A stretch of 64,000 nucleotides of DNA, from NCBI RefSeq assembly GCF_016595275.2, contig NZ_JAENIQ020000002.1, forward strand, positions 186,001-250,000, written 5' to 3'. Positions 31,653 to 40,038 of this stretch are shown here, in pieces (position 1 is the stretch's first letter; each line of letters begins with the position of its first letter). The notes under the pieces were generated by a model. The model saw only the letters and a list, made by a program, of their open reading frames with translations, ran no database searches and had not been told where the DNA came from. The position numbers were made by a program, and so were the translations under genes. The stretch is from Corynebacterium pygosceleis (GTDB taxonomy: Bacteria; Actinomycetota; Actinomycetes; Mycobacteriales; Mycobacteriaceae).

Positions 31653-32747
31653 TCAGATCACCCGCAGGTCCTTCGGCAGGCGCGTGATGACCTTCGGCGC
31701 ACCGGCGGTGATGATGAGCGTGTCCTCGATCCGGACGCCACCCCGTCCCGGGATGTACACCCCGGGTTCGATGGTGAGCGTCATCCCCTCCCGCAGTTCA
31801 CCGGAACCGGTCGCCGACGCCATCGGCGGCTCGTGGACATCCAGGCCGATCCCGTGTCCGGTTGAGTGCACGAAGTACTCCCCGTAGCCGGCCTCGGCGA
31901 TGATGTCCCGGCAGGCCGCGTCAACCTCCCGCAACAGGGTCCCCGGTGTCGCCGCCTCCACGCCCGCGGCCTGCGCCCGGTGCACCAGACTGTAGATCTC
32001 CTCGGTGAACTCGGTGGTGTGCCCCATGATGTAGGTGCGGGTGCAGTCGGAGTTGAAACCACGGTCGTGTGCACCGAAATCGACGGTCACCAGATCACCC
32101 GGCTCGATCACCCGGTCACCCGCGCCGTGGTGGGGCTTCGCCGAATTCGGCCCGGAGGCGACGATCGTGTCGAAACTGACCCGTTCGGCACCGAGCATCC
32201 GCATGCGGTACTCGAGATCCGCCGCCACCTGACGCTCTGTACGACCGACCGCGAGTTCCCCGGCGTCGAGAACCTGCTGGAGCGCGGTCGACGCGAGCTC
32301 CGCGACACCCGTGAGCCGTTCCAGCTCGAGCTGGTCCTTCGTCAGCCGGATCTCCTCGATGAGCCCGGTGACCGGCACGAGCGTGACGTCGTCCCCGCAG
32401 GCCCCGTTGAGGGCGTCGAACTGCGCCATCGTGACGTGCGAGGCCTCGAAACCGACCCGGCACGGCCCCGTGATCTCCTTGAGCAGTTCCACGGCGACGT
32501 TCCTGGCGTTCAGGCAGTCGATGTCCGGGACCTCCTCGGCGATCTGGGTCGTGTACCGGCCATCGGTGGCGATACGTGCGGAGAGATCCTTGGACAGCAC
32601 GAGGGCGCCGTTCGACCCGGAGAACCCGGAAAGGTAACGGACGTGGGTCAGGTGCGTCACGAGCATGGAGTCGATGCGTCGTCCCGCCATCTCGGCCGCG
32701 AGTGCGCGCCTACGGTTCGAGAACCGGGTATCTGCGAAAAAAGTCAC
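31653..32747 (-). CDS. pepQ: Xaa-Pro aminopeptidase / dipeptidase, M24B family
   Basis: Cytoplasmic metallopeptidase that releases residues before proline. The 364 residues have an N-terminal creatinase-like domain and a pita-bread catalytic domain with the metal ligands in VTVDFGAHDRGFNSDCTRTY, HSTGHGIGLDVHEPP and TIEPGVYIPGRGGVRIEDT. Start GTG at 32747. It lies directly upstream of efp and downstream of the aro genes, with a structured 205-base interval before it. Confidence 0.95.
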   Translation of the reverse strand: MTFFADTRFSNRRRALAAEMAGRRIDSMLVTHLTHVRYLSGFSGSNGALVLSKDLSARIATDGRYTTQIAEEVPDIDCLNARNVAVELLKEITGPCRVGFEASHVTMAQFDALNGACGDDVTLVPVTGLIEEIRLTKDQLELERLTGVAELASTALQQVLDAGELAVGRTERQVAADLEYRMRMLGAERVSFDTIVASGPNSAKPHHGAGDRVIEPGDLVTVDFGAHDRGFNSDCTRTYIMGHTTEFTEEIYSLVHRAQAAGVEAATPGTLLREVDAACRDIIAEAGYGEYFVHSTGHGIGLDVHEPPMASATGSGELREGMTLTIEPGVYIPGRGGVRIEDTLIITAGAPKVITRLPKDLRVI

Positions 32748-32784
32748 GATGTCACCATGCCTAACGTGGTTGCGGTTTCGGTGT

Positions 32785-32866
32785 CCGGCGCCCGGTGGGG
32801 CAATTCAGGCCGCCGACACGACGTTCTCCCCACAGGTTAACCTGTCGTGCCCCACCCCGGCGCCGG
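32785..32866 (-). promoter_or_regulatory. Complex inverted-repeat element upstream of pepQ
   Basis: The outer arms at 32785-32802 and 32848-32866 pair over TGCCCCACC/GGTGGGGCA and GGCGCCGG/CCGGCGCC. Inside lies the perfect 14-base palindrome ACAGGTTAACCTGT (32832-32845) and a further pair CACGAC/GTCGTG (about 32845-32850 with 32817-32822). As RNA it would form a multi-branched structure. No U-tract follows. It could be a structured leader, a processing site between aroQ and pepQ, or an operator at the palindrome. The rest of the 32748-32952 interval shows no gene. Confidence 0.45.
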
Positions 32867-32952
32867 GGGCGTACGGCGTTGCGTCACGGGGGTGACCGGT
32901 GAGTCTCCGGCCGCCGCCGAAACCCCCGGCACGGGCCCGCGACGGTACCGGC

Positions 32953-33390
32953 TCAGTGGCCCGCGGCCAACCGGCGCAGGGCGAGGGAGTAACCGTCCGT
33001 GCCGAGCCCCGCGATGACACCGAGGGCGATGGGTGAGAGGTACGAGTGTGCGCGGAACGGCTCACGGGCGTGGACGTTGGATATGTGCACCTCGATGAAA
33101 CCGGCGCCGTCGGCGATCTCCGCGAGGGCGTCACGCAGCGCCACGGAGGTGTGTGTCAGGCCTCCGGGGTTGATGATGACGGCGTTACCGGCATCGGCCG
33201 ACTCATGGATCCAGTCGATCAGCTGCCCCTCCCAGTTCGACTGTCGGCATCTGACGGTGACACCGAGCTCATCCGCCAGTTCGGTGAGTCGGTCCTCGAC
33301 GTCGCAGAGAGTCGTGGATCCGTAGACCTCGGGCTGCCGTTTGCCGAGACGGTCGAGGTTCGGGCCGTTGTAGACGTCGATGGTGCGCAT
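32953..33390 (-). CDS. aroQ: 3-dehydroquinate dehydratase, type II
   Basis: Third step of the shikimate pathway. The 145-residue type II enzyme has [17 protein letters not shown] with the catalytic Tyr, [17 protein letters not shown] and [17 protein letters not shown] with the active-site His. It begins ten bases after aroB ends and closes the aroC-aroK-aroB-aroQ run. Confidence 0.97.
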   Translation of the reverse strand: MRTIDVYNGPNLDRLGKRQPEVYGSTTLCDVEDRLTELADELGVTVRCRQSNWEGQLIDWIHESADAGNAVIINPGGLTHTSVALRDALAEIADGAGFIEVHISNVHAREPFRAHSYLSPIALGVIAGLGTDGYSLALRRLAAGH

Positions 33391-33400
33391 GTGGAAGATC

Positions 33401-34495
33401 CTAGACAGTGATCGCGGTGTACGCCGCTTCGAGACTCTCCGCCGACGGCCCCTCTATCCGGGTGGTCCGGCCGACGTCGGTGAGTGCCACGAGCCGGATG
33501 TGACCGTCGCGGTTCTTCTTGTCCCGGGTCATCCCCGCGTACAGGTCCTCGAAGCAGCCGGAATCATAGGTTGTCGGGAGCCCGACCGAACCCAGGATAC
33601 GGCGGTGCCGTTCCACGAGGTCCCCGGTGATGAGTCCCTCCCGGAGGCTCAGCTCAGCGACGAACATCATGCCGACGGCGACGGCCCTGCCGTGACGCCA
33701 CGCGAAGTTCTCCCGGAGTTCGACGGCGTGACCGAAGGTGTGGCCGTAGTTGAGGATCTCCCGCAGACCCGACTCCTGGAGGTCCTCGGAGACGACACGC
33801 GCCTTCACCGCCACCGACCGCGCGATGAGCTCCGGCAGATGGCCGTCGGGACGCAGACAGGCCCGGGGATCCGACTCATAGAGCTCGAGGATCCTCGGAT
33901 CGGCGATGAAACCGGTCTTGATGATCTCCGCGCTGCCCGCGATGATCTCGTCGGCCGGGAGTGTGAGCAGCCGGTCGAGGTCGATGAAGACGGCGGCCGG
34001 TTCATGGAAGCAACCGACGAGGTTCTTCCCCGCCGCCGTGTTGATCCCGGTTTTGCCTCCGACCGCCGCGTCGACCATCGCGAGGAGTGTCGTCGGGACC
34101 TGGATGACGGCGATACCGCGCATCCAGGTCGCCGCGATGAATCCCGCGAGATCGGTTGCGGCTCCCCCTCCGAGGCCGATGACGACATCCCTGCGTCCCA
34201 TCCCGGAGCGTCCGAGCTCGTCCCAGCACGCACCGGCGCTGGTGAGGGTTTTCCCCGCCTCCGCGTCCGGGATGGTGTGGCGCACGACCTCGAGCCCCGC
34301 AGTCTCGAGGGCACGCTGGAGACCGTCCGCCACGTCACCGAGCGCCTCCTGGTGGAGAACGGCCGCCTTCCGTGCGCCGGGCAGTTGTCCGGCGCACGCC
34401 GCGATGGCGTCGTCCATGTTGTGACCGATACGGACGGTGTACGGGGACGGGCCGGTGACGGCGATCGTTGACTCAAAGGTGCCGGCGGTACTCAC
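33401..34495 (-). CDS. aroB: 3-dehydroquinate synthase
   Basis: Cyclises DAHP to 3-dehydroquinate with NAD and a metal. The 364 residues contain [43 protein letters not shown] and the later metal-binding [15 protein letters not shown] start at 34495. Located between aroK (43 bases) and aroQ (10 bases). Confidence 0.98.
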   Translation of the reverse strand: MSTAGTFESTIAVTGPSPYTVRIGHNMDDAIAACAGQLPGARKAAVLHQEALGDVADGLQRALETAGLEVVRHTIPDAEAGKTLTSAGACWDELGRSGMGRRDVVIGLGGGAATDLAGFIAATWMRGIAVIQVPTTLLAMVDAAVGGKTGINTAAGKNLVGCFHEPAAVFIDLDRLLTLPADEIIAGSAEIIKTGFIADPRILELYESDPRACLRPDGHLPELIARSVAVKARVVSEDLQESGLREILNYGHTFGHAVELRENFAWRHGRAVAVGMMFVAELSLREGLITGDLVERHRRILGSVGLPTTYDSGCFEDLYAGMTRDKKNRDGHIRLVALTDVGRTTRIEGPSAESLEAAYTAITV

Positions 34496-34538
34496 GGTGG
34501 GGGCCTTTCACGTGTGGGGCGGAGGGAGGGGGCGGTGT

Positions 34539-35048
34539 TCAGACTTCGGAGTCGAGGTACCCCAGGACATCGGCGACGATCTGCTGGGGCGTACGACCGT
34601 CGGTCCGGGCACGGAAACTCGCGACCTCGCGGTAGAGGTCACGCCTGGATTCGAGGAGCTCCGTGTAGCGTGCGAGCGCATCCTCACCGTCGAGCACCGG
34701 CCGGTTGCTTCCCGCGGTCCGGCGGACCCCCTCCTCCGCGGACACGTCCAACCAGATGACCTCGTGGTCGTCGAGGAGTTCCCGGGTCGCGCGGGTGACC
34801 ACCGCACCACCACCGAGACTCACGACACCGTTGTGCCGGAGAGCGGAGGCGACGGTCTCGGCCTCTAACTCACGGAAGCCGGACTCCCCGAGTTCGGTGT
34901 AGATGTCTCCGCAGGGTTTTCCCCGGTCCTGTTCCATCATCTGGTCGGTGTCGATGACGGTCGTGTTGAGTGCACTGGCCAGACGGCGACCTATGGTGGA
35001 CTTCCCGGCGCCGGGGGGACCGACGAGTACGACACGGGGCGTGGACAT
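34539..35048 (-). CDS. aroK: Shikimate kinase
   Basis: Phosphorylates shikimate. The 169 residues have the P-loop VLVGPPGAGKSTIGRRLA, the substrate-binding DTDQMMEQ and VSLGGGAVV. The start overlaps the aroC stop by one base (TGATG), so the two are translationally coupled. Confidence 0.98.
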   Translation of the reverse strand: MSTPRVVLVGPPGAGKSTIGRRLASALNTTVIDTDQMMEQDRGKPCGDIYTELGESGFRELEAETVASALRHNGVVSLGGGAVVTRATRELLDDHEVIWLDVSAEEGVRRTAGSNRPVLDGEDALARYTELLESRRDLYREVASFRARTDGRTPQQIVADVLGYLDSEV

Positions 35049-36259
35049 CAGTTCTCGAACTCCAGACGCTCGGCGACACGGGAAAGATAGCCCTCGATGT
35101 TGCGGGTGGTCTCCGTGAGACTGTCACCACCGAACTTGGTGAGCACGGCCCGCGCCAGGACCAGCGCGACCATCGCCTCCGCGACGACTCCCGCCGCGGG
35201 AACCGCACAGACGTCACTTCGCTGGTGGATCGCACTGGCGGGTGCCCCACTCGCCATGTCGACCGTTCTGAGCGCACGCGGTACCGTCGAGATCGGCTTC
35301 ATGGCGGCTCTGACGACGAGGGGTTGACCGTTGGTCATGCCTCCTTCGAGTCCCCCGGCCCGGTTCGTCGTTCGGGTGACGCCGTCACCGGTCCGGACCA
35401 TCTCGTCATGGGCCGCGGTACCCCGGCGACGGGCCTCGGCGAAACCGTCGCCGATCTCCACCCCCTTGATCGCCTGAATTCCCATGAGCGCCGCGGCCAG
35501 CTGAGCATCGAGCCGGTCCTCCCCCGAGACATGACTGCCCAGTCCGACGGGAAGACCGTGGACGACGACCTCGACGACCCCGCCCAGCGTGTCCCCGGCC
35601 TTCTTCGCCGCCTCGATCTCCGCGATCATGGAGCTCTCCGCCTCCGCGTTGAACGCCCGGACCGGTGAACCGTCGATGGCCTCGAGGTCACTGAAGGCTG
35701 GGATCGGCGCATCATCGACGGTCGTTGAGTCACCGATGGAGATGACGTGGGAGAGGACCTCGACACCGAGGGTCTCCCGGAGGAGGTTCCGTGCGAGGGT
35801 GGCCGCCGCGACCCTGGACGCCGTCTCCCTCGCGGAAGCGCGCTCGAGAACCGGGCGGGCCTCATCGAAGTCGTACTTGAGCATGCCCGCGAAATCGGCG
35901 TGGCCGGGTCGGGGACGCGTCAGTTTCGCGCCCCGTCCGGAATTCATCGCCCGGGCCACGTCCTCGTCCTCCGGATCGATCGGATCCGCGGACATGATCG
36001 TCGTCCACTTGGGCCACTCGGTGTTGCCGATCATGATCGCGACCGGGCCGCCGATGGTCCGTCCGTGCCGGACACCGGTGAGCATCGTCACGTCGTCGGC
36101 CTCGAACTTCATGCGGGCACCCCGCCCGTAGCCCAGGCGCCGGCGCGCGAGTTGGGTGGAGATCTGATCAGTCGTCACAGGGACGCCCGCCGGTAGGTGC
36201 TCCACCATCGCGATGAGAGCCTGACCGTGGGATTCCCCTGCTGTAGTCCATCGAAGCAT
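35048..36259 (-). CDS. aroC: Chorismate synthase
   Basis: Final shikimate-pathway step, FMN-dependent elimination that gives chorismate. The 403 residues include [20 protein letters not shown], the [19 protein letters not shown] block, [13 protein letters not shown] and [14 protein letters not shown]. First of the tight aroC-aroK-aroB-aroQ set; 62 bases separate it from the small prepilin peptidase upstream. Confidence 0.98.
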   Translation of the reverse strand: MLRWTTAGESHGQALIAMVEHLPAGVPVTTDQISTQLARRRLGYGRGARMKFEADDVTMLTGVRHGRTIGGPVAIMIGNTEWPKWTTIMSADPIDPEDEDVARAMNSGRGAKLTRPRPGHADFAGMLKYDFDEARPVLERASARETASRVAAATLARNLLRETLGVEVLSHVISIGDSTTVDDAPIPAFSDLEAIDGSPVRAFNAEAESSMIAEIEAAKKAGDTLGGVVEVVVHGLPVGLGSHVSGEDRLDAQLAAALMGIQAIKGVEIGDGFAEARRRGTAAHDEMVRTGDGVTRTTNRAGGLEGGMTNGQPLVVRAAMKPISTVPRALRTVDMASGAPASAIHQRSDVCAVPAAGVVAEAMVALVLARAVLTKFGGDSLTETTRNIEGYLSRVAERLEFEN

Positions 36260-36321
36260 GCGCTCATTGTTCCATGCCCGCGCCGGGACGTGTCACGAGG
36301 GTCCCCCAAGGGTGCCTGCGG

Positions 36322-36753
36322 TCACAGAGGTCCGGTTGACAGGATCGTGGGGAGCAGGACGAGGAAACTGCCCGCGAACATCGCGGGACCGTGCGGAACC
36401 GAGTCCCTCCGGGTGCACAGGAGGAACGCCGCACTGAGAACCCCAGCGAACATTGCGGCACGGAACCCCGCGGTGAATCCACAGGTCACCGTCACCGAGA
36501 TACCGAGGGAGACAGCCAGCTTCATGTCCCCTCCCCCGATCCCGCCACCCGACGCCGGGGCGACGAGAAGATACACCAGGAACCAGCCCAGTCCGGGAAG
36601 CAGACACCCGGGGGCGAACCAGCAGGCCACGGTGATCGCGGACACCGCCGGAGGAAGGGTCAGACCGTCGGGAAGCCGCCGGTGCCGGACATCATGATGC
36701 ACGAGGAGACACACCCAGGCGGCGAGAACGGGAACTGTCAGCAGGTGGATCAT
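36322..36753 (-). CDS. Short type IV prepilin peptidase-like membrane protein (A24)
   Basis: About 143 hydrophobic residues with some five membrane segments. The GGGDMKLAVSLG motif around residue 75 carries one catalytic Asp of A24 peptidases; the first could be the Asp in VHHDVRHRRLPDGLT near residue 25. It lacks the N-methylation domain of full PilD. I set the start at ATG 36753; a TTG 14 codons upstream is also open. A lone gene of this type between aroE and aroC occurs in other corynebacteria; no pilin gene is in the window. Confidence 0.75.
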   Translation of the reverse strand: MIHLLTVPVLAAWVCLLVHHDVRHRRLPDGLTLPPAVSAITVACWFAPGCLLPGLGWFLVYLLVAPASGGGIGGGDMKLAVSLGISVTVTCGFTAGFRAAMFAGVLSAAFLLCTRRDSVPHGPAMFAGSFLVLLPTILSTGPL

Positions 36754-36829
36754 CCACCGGACGGTAGACCCCCGGAGGCCGGGCCGCTCCCCCAACGTTC
36801 GTCTTCTGTGGACAACCGCACCGGACGGG

Positions 36830-37162
36830 TCAGAATACGGTGCCCGCCATCATCACGACAGCGAAGATGAGCAGTGGCAGCACCGCGAGGTGATAACAGG
36901 CGAACGTGACGGTCACCCACGTCGGGGGTCGGTTCATCCGGAGGATCTCCAGATGCCGTGCGTAGATGACGGCGTTGACGACGAGCGACACCGTACCGAA
37001 CGTGAGGTAGCTCAGCTCAGCGAAGGGTCGTGTCTCCGGGTCCAGACCCGAGAGGAGGACAACCGGCAGGAAACCGACGGGAATCAGCAGGGCCACGAGG
37101 AGATGCCGGGACCAGGGTCCCGGGGTCCCCCGCCACCCGTCGGTCCGGACCGGACGACTCAT
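36830..37162 (-). CDS. Small hypothetical membrane protein
   Basis: 110 residues with about three hydrophobic segments (residues 20-40, 50-68 and 80-106) and a basic N-terminus. The ATG at 37162 overlaps the aroE stop as ATGA, so it is translated together with aroE. I recognise no family motif; probably a poorly conserved inner-membrane protein. Confidence 0.6.
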   Translation of the reverse strand: MSRPVRTDGWRGTPGPWSRHLLVALLIPVGFLPVVLLSGLDPETRPFAELSYLTFGTVSLVVNAVIYARHLEILRMNRPPTWVTVTFACYHLAVLPLLIFAVVMMAGTVF

Positions 37163-38007
37163 ACCCCACGATTCCGTTCGCGGAGCGCCGCGGACAGCGC
37201 CTCACGCATCGTGCCGCGCGGAGCGGCGACCCCGGTGAACTGCTCGAACTGACTGAACGCCTGTCCAGCGAGCATCACGTCACCACCGACCACCGGGAAT
37301 CCCGCGTTCCGGGCGGCGAGAGCCAACGGTGTCGGCCACGGATCATAGATGACGTCCACGACAGGTGCCTGCGCGAGACTGTCCTCCAGACCTCTGAGCC
37401 CCACGGCCGGAACCGTGGAGAGAACGACGGTGGCACCGGCTGCCGCGGACCGGACCTCACCGACTCCGGTACCCACCCGGTGGAGCGTGATGCCCAGGGC
37501 TTCCGCCAGTGGTTCCAGCTCAGCGCTCCGGTCCGAACGGTTGACCACCGTCACCGCACGGAAGCCGGCCCGGCCCAGGGCCCAGAGCGCGGGTCGTGCC
37601 GTGCCTCCGGCGCCGACGAGCACGGCCCGCCCGTCCTCAGGCGAACGGGTGATCCCGATTTCAGCGAGGGCCTCCACGACGCCCTCACAGTCCGTGTTGT
37701 CGGCGCGCCATCCACCGGGGACACGGACCAGAGTGTTCGCGGAGCCGATCATCTCGGCGCGTGCGGTCACCTCCCGGGCTACCTCGAGTGCCGCGAACTT
37801 TCCGGGCATCGTCACGGAGAAACCGGCGAACTCCTCCGGGGTGTCCGCGAGGATCCCCGGGAGCTCCTCCGCACCACAGTCGATCCTCGTGTAGCTCCAG
37901 TCATCGAGACCGAGGGCACGGTAGCCGGCGTTGTGGATCACCGGCGAGAGACTGTGCTCCACGGGACGTCCGAGTACCGCGGCCCGGCGGCGGGGGAACT
38001 CGCTCAT
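37159..38007 (-). CDS. aroE: Shikimate dehydrogenase
   Basis: NADPH-dependent reduction of 3-dehydroshikimate. The 282 residues have AVLGRPVEHSLSPVIHNAGYRALG at the N-terminus, the substrate Lys in FSVTMPGKFAAL, NTDCEGV and the nucleotide loop VLVGAGGTARPALWALGRAG. It follows mltG by 55 bases and is coupled to a small membrane protein. Confidence 0.95.
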   Translation of the reverse strand: MSEFPRRRAAVLGRPVEHSLSPVIHNAGYRALGLDDWSYTRIDCGAEELPGILADTPEEFAGFSVTMPGKFAALEVAREVTARAEMIGSANTLVRVPGGWRADNTDCEGVVEALAEIGITRSPEDGRAVLVGAGGTARPALWALGRAGFRAVTVVNRSDRSAELEPLAEALGITLHRVGTGVGEVRSAAAGATVVLSTVPAVGLRGLEDSLAQAPVVDVIYDPWPTPLALAARNAGFPVVGGDVMLAGQAFSQFEQFTGVAAPRGTMREALSAALRERNRGV

Positions 38008-38062
38008 GGCGATTGCCTTTCAGTCGGGTGCCGCCCCACCGTGACACGGTGGGCGGGCGCCG

Positions 38063-39253
38063 TCAGCGGTTGGAGTCGAGGACACCGTTGTCGAGGGACT
38101 GCTGGGTGTCACGCAGATGATCCTCGAAGGTGTCGTTGAAGACCGTGGTGCCGTCGGTGTCGACGGTGACGAAGAACAGCCAGTTTCCGTCGGCCGGATT
38201 CTCCATCGCCTCGATGGCCTCTATCGACGGTGCGGCGATGGGTGTCTGCGGCAGACCGTCCATGGCGTAGGTGTTCCACGGTGTCCGGCGACCACGGTCC
38301 TCATCGGTGGTCGCGACCTCGACGTCGGTGAGACCGTAGTTGACCGTCGAATCGAACTCGAGGCGCATCGGCTCCGCGAGCCGGTTGAGGATCACCCGGG
38401 CCACCTTGTCGAAATCACCGGCGGGGGCCTCCCGCTCCACGAGGGAGGCTGCGGTGAGAAGCTCATAGGGCGTGAGGTCCATGGCCCGGGCGCGCTCGAC
38501 GATCCCGGTCCTGTTGTATTCCTCGGTTCCGGCGCTGACGAGGGCACGGAGGATACCGGTGGCGTCCTGTTCGGGATTGATGACGTAGCTGCCGGGGGTG
38601 ATGAGCCCCTCGAGCCGCTTCGGATCACCGTTCCGGGCCCGGACCTGCTCGTACGCCCACTCCGGGGCACCGAGTTCGGCTGGATCGGTATCCGCCGCGA
38701 CACGTTCGAGTTCAGCGGCTGTGACGCAGTTGGGGGATCCCTCGGTGCAGGTGACCGCAGCGATCTTCGTGTAGATGCCGGGGCGGGTTTCTCCGCCGAT
38801 GACGCGGACGTCCATCAGTGTGGCACCGCCGGGAATGTCGAGCATCTCCACCTTGTTCGCCGGGTCCACGAGTGCGTCGACCGCCGAGGTGGCGCTCATC
38901 TCCCCCTGGAGCCGGTAGAAACCGGGCTGCACCTTCGCTGCGGCGGGATTCGCACCGGCCGCGGCCTGGAAGGCCCCGTTGGACTTGACGATGCCACGAT
39001 CGACGAGCTCGGGACCGAGAGCCGACACGGAGGAGCCCTCCTCGATCTGGACGAGCTGGACGACCCCGTCACCGGTTCCCTCGAAGTCCTCCGGGCCGCT
39101 CGGACCGCTGCGGGCTCCCACGATGTAGATCACCGTTCCGATGATGATGAGGATGCTGGCTATGGCGATGGCTGCACCGTACTGGCGTCGACGGACGTAC
39201 CTGGGTTCCATCCTGCGCCCCCTCGGGGTGCGCCCGGAGCGTGCTCTGTTCAT
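38063..39253 (-). CDS. mltG: Endolytic murein transglycosylase MltG (YceG)
   Basis: Cuts nascent glycan strands and so ends peptidoglycan elongation. The 396 residues have a basic cytoplasmic tail (RRGRRMEPRYVRRRQ pattern), one membrane helix around residues 27-46 and a large extracytoplasmic YceG domain with the catalytic Glu in LLTAASLVEREA and the later LEFDSTVNYGL and WNTYAMDGLPQTPI. The ATG directly follows the ruvX stop (TAGATG). Confidence 0.95.
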   Translation of the reverse strand: MNRARSGRTPRGRRMEPRYVRRRQYGAAIAIASILIIIGTVIYIVGARSGPSGPEDFEGTGDGVVQLVQIEEGSSVSALGPELVDRGIVKSNGAFQAAAGANPAAAKVQPGFYRLQGEMSATSAVDALVDPANKVEMLDIPGGATLMDVRVIGGETRPGIYTKIAAVTCTEGSPNCVTAAELERVAADTDPAELGAPEWAYEQVRARNGDPKRLEGLITPGSYVINPEQDATGILRALVSAGTEEYNRTGIVERARAMDLTPYELLTAASLVEREAPAGDFDKVARVILNRLAEPMRLEFDSTVNYGLTDVEVATTDEDRGRRTPWNTYAMDGLPQTPIAAPSIEAIEAMENPADGNWLFFVTVDTDGTTVFNDTFEDHLRDTQQSLDNGVLDSNR

Positions 39254-39784
39254 CTATGAACCGTCCTCAACGTCGGTGGCCGACAGGGCGTTCGCCCGGG
39301 CGTCGAGCCAGGATTGAAGTATTTCAACGGCCGCGGCCTGATCGATCACGCCGCGCCCGCTTTTCGTGGTGTGCCCTGACATGTGCAGCGCCCTGGTCGC
39401 CAGTACCGACGTCAACCGTTCGTCGGCCAGTCTGACGGGTATCGTCCGGCCCTGGTCGTCCCAACCTGTCAGCCGACGGTTGATGCGGAAGGCGAACTCC
39501 TTCGCGTGCCTGACGGATGACGAACCGTTGGCGTGGAGATCCCGGGGCAGCCCGACGACCACTTCAACGACACCGTAGTCGGCGATGAGTTCGATGAGCC
39601 GGTCGATGTCGGCACCGTCCCGGTCCTTCAGCCCGGTGACCCGGGGAACGGTCTCCACCGGCGTCGCGAGTCTGGCGTCGGAGTCCGACACAGCGACCCC
39701 GATCCGCACGGTACCGACGTCGACGCCGAGCCTGCGGCCCCTACCGGGATCGTCGGTTCCGGGTTTGTCTGGCTGAATGGACAT
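39254..39784 (-). CDS. ruvX: RuvX/YqgF family Holliday-junction resolvase-like protein
   Basis: RNase H-fold nuclease implicated in 16S rRNA maturation and recombination. The 176 residues contain [18 protein letters not shown] with the first catalytic Asp, [16 protein letters not shown] and the late acidic [14 protein letters not shown]. The mltG gene follows without a gap, the standard alaS-ruvX-mltG-aroE order. Confidence 0.95.
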   Translation of the reverse strand: MSIQPDKPGTDDPGRGRRLGVDVGTVRIGVAVSDSDARLATPVETVPRVTGLKDRDGADIDRLIELIADYGVVEVVVGLPRDLHANGSSSVRHAKEFAFRINRRLTGWDDQGRTIPVRLADERLTSVLATRALHMSGHTTKSGRGVIDQAAAVEILQSWLDARANALSATDVEDGS

Positions 39785-39948
39785 GCTCGGGTAATCATCC
39801 TTTTCACTGGCCCGTATCGGACATCATCGGACGCTCTGGACACACACGGGGCACCCGCACCGGGAGAACCGGTCCCGATGCATCCGCTGACCGGGTGGTG
39901 CACCCGCCTCCACGCCACGACCGTAACAGAACGGTCACGACGGTGAAG

Positions 39949-39960
39949 GGGACATGTCCC
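39949..39960. promoter_or_regulatory. 12-base palindrome between alaS and ruvX
   Basis: GGGACATGTCCC is a perfect palindrome in the 254-base interval 39785-40038, near an AT-rich patch (ATAAATCTATAG) that could hold a -10 for ruvX. It may be an operator; I know no regulator for it. I see no gene in this interval. Confidence 0.25.
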
Positions 39961-40038
39961 ATAAATCTATAGCAATTCCCCGCCGGGGAGGGCTCGCCGG
40001 GACGACGGCCCGCCACGGCCCGGAATGCGGCCGCACCT

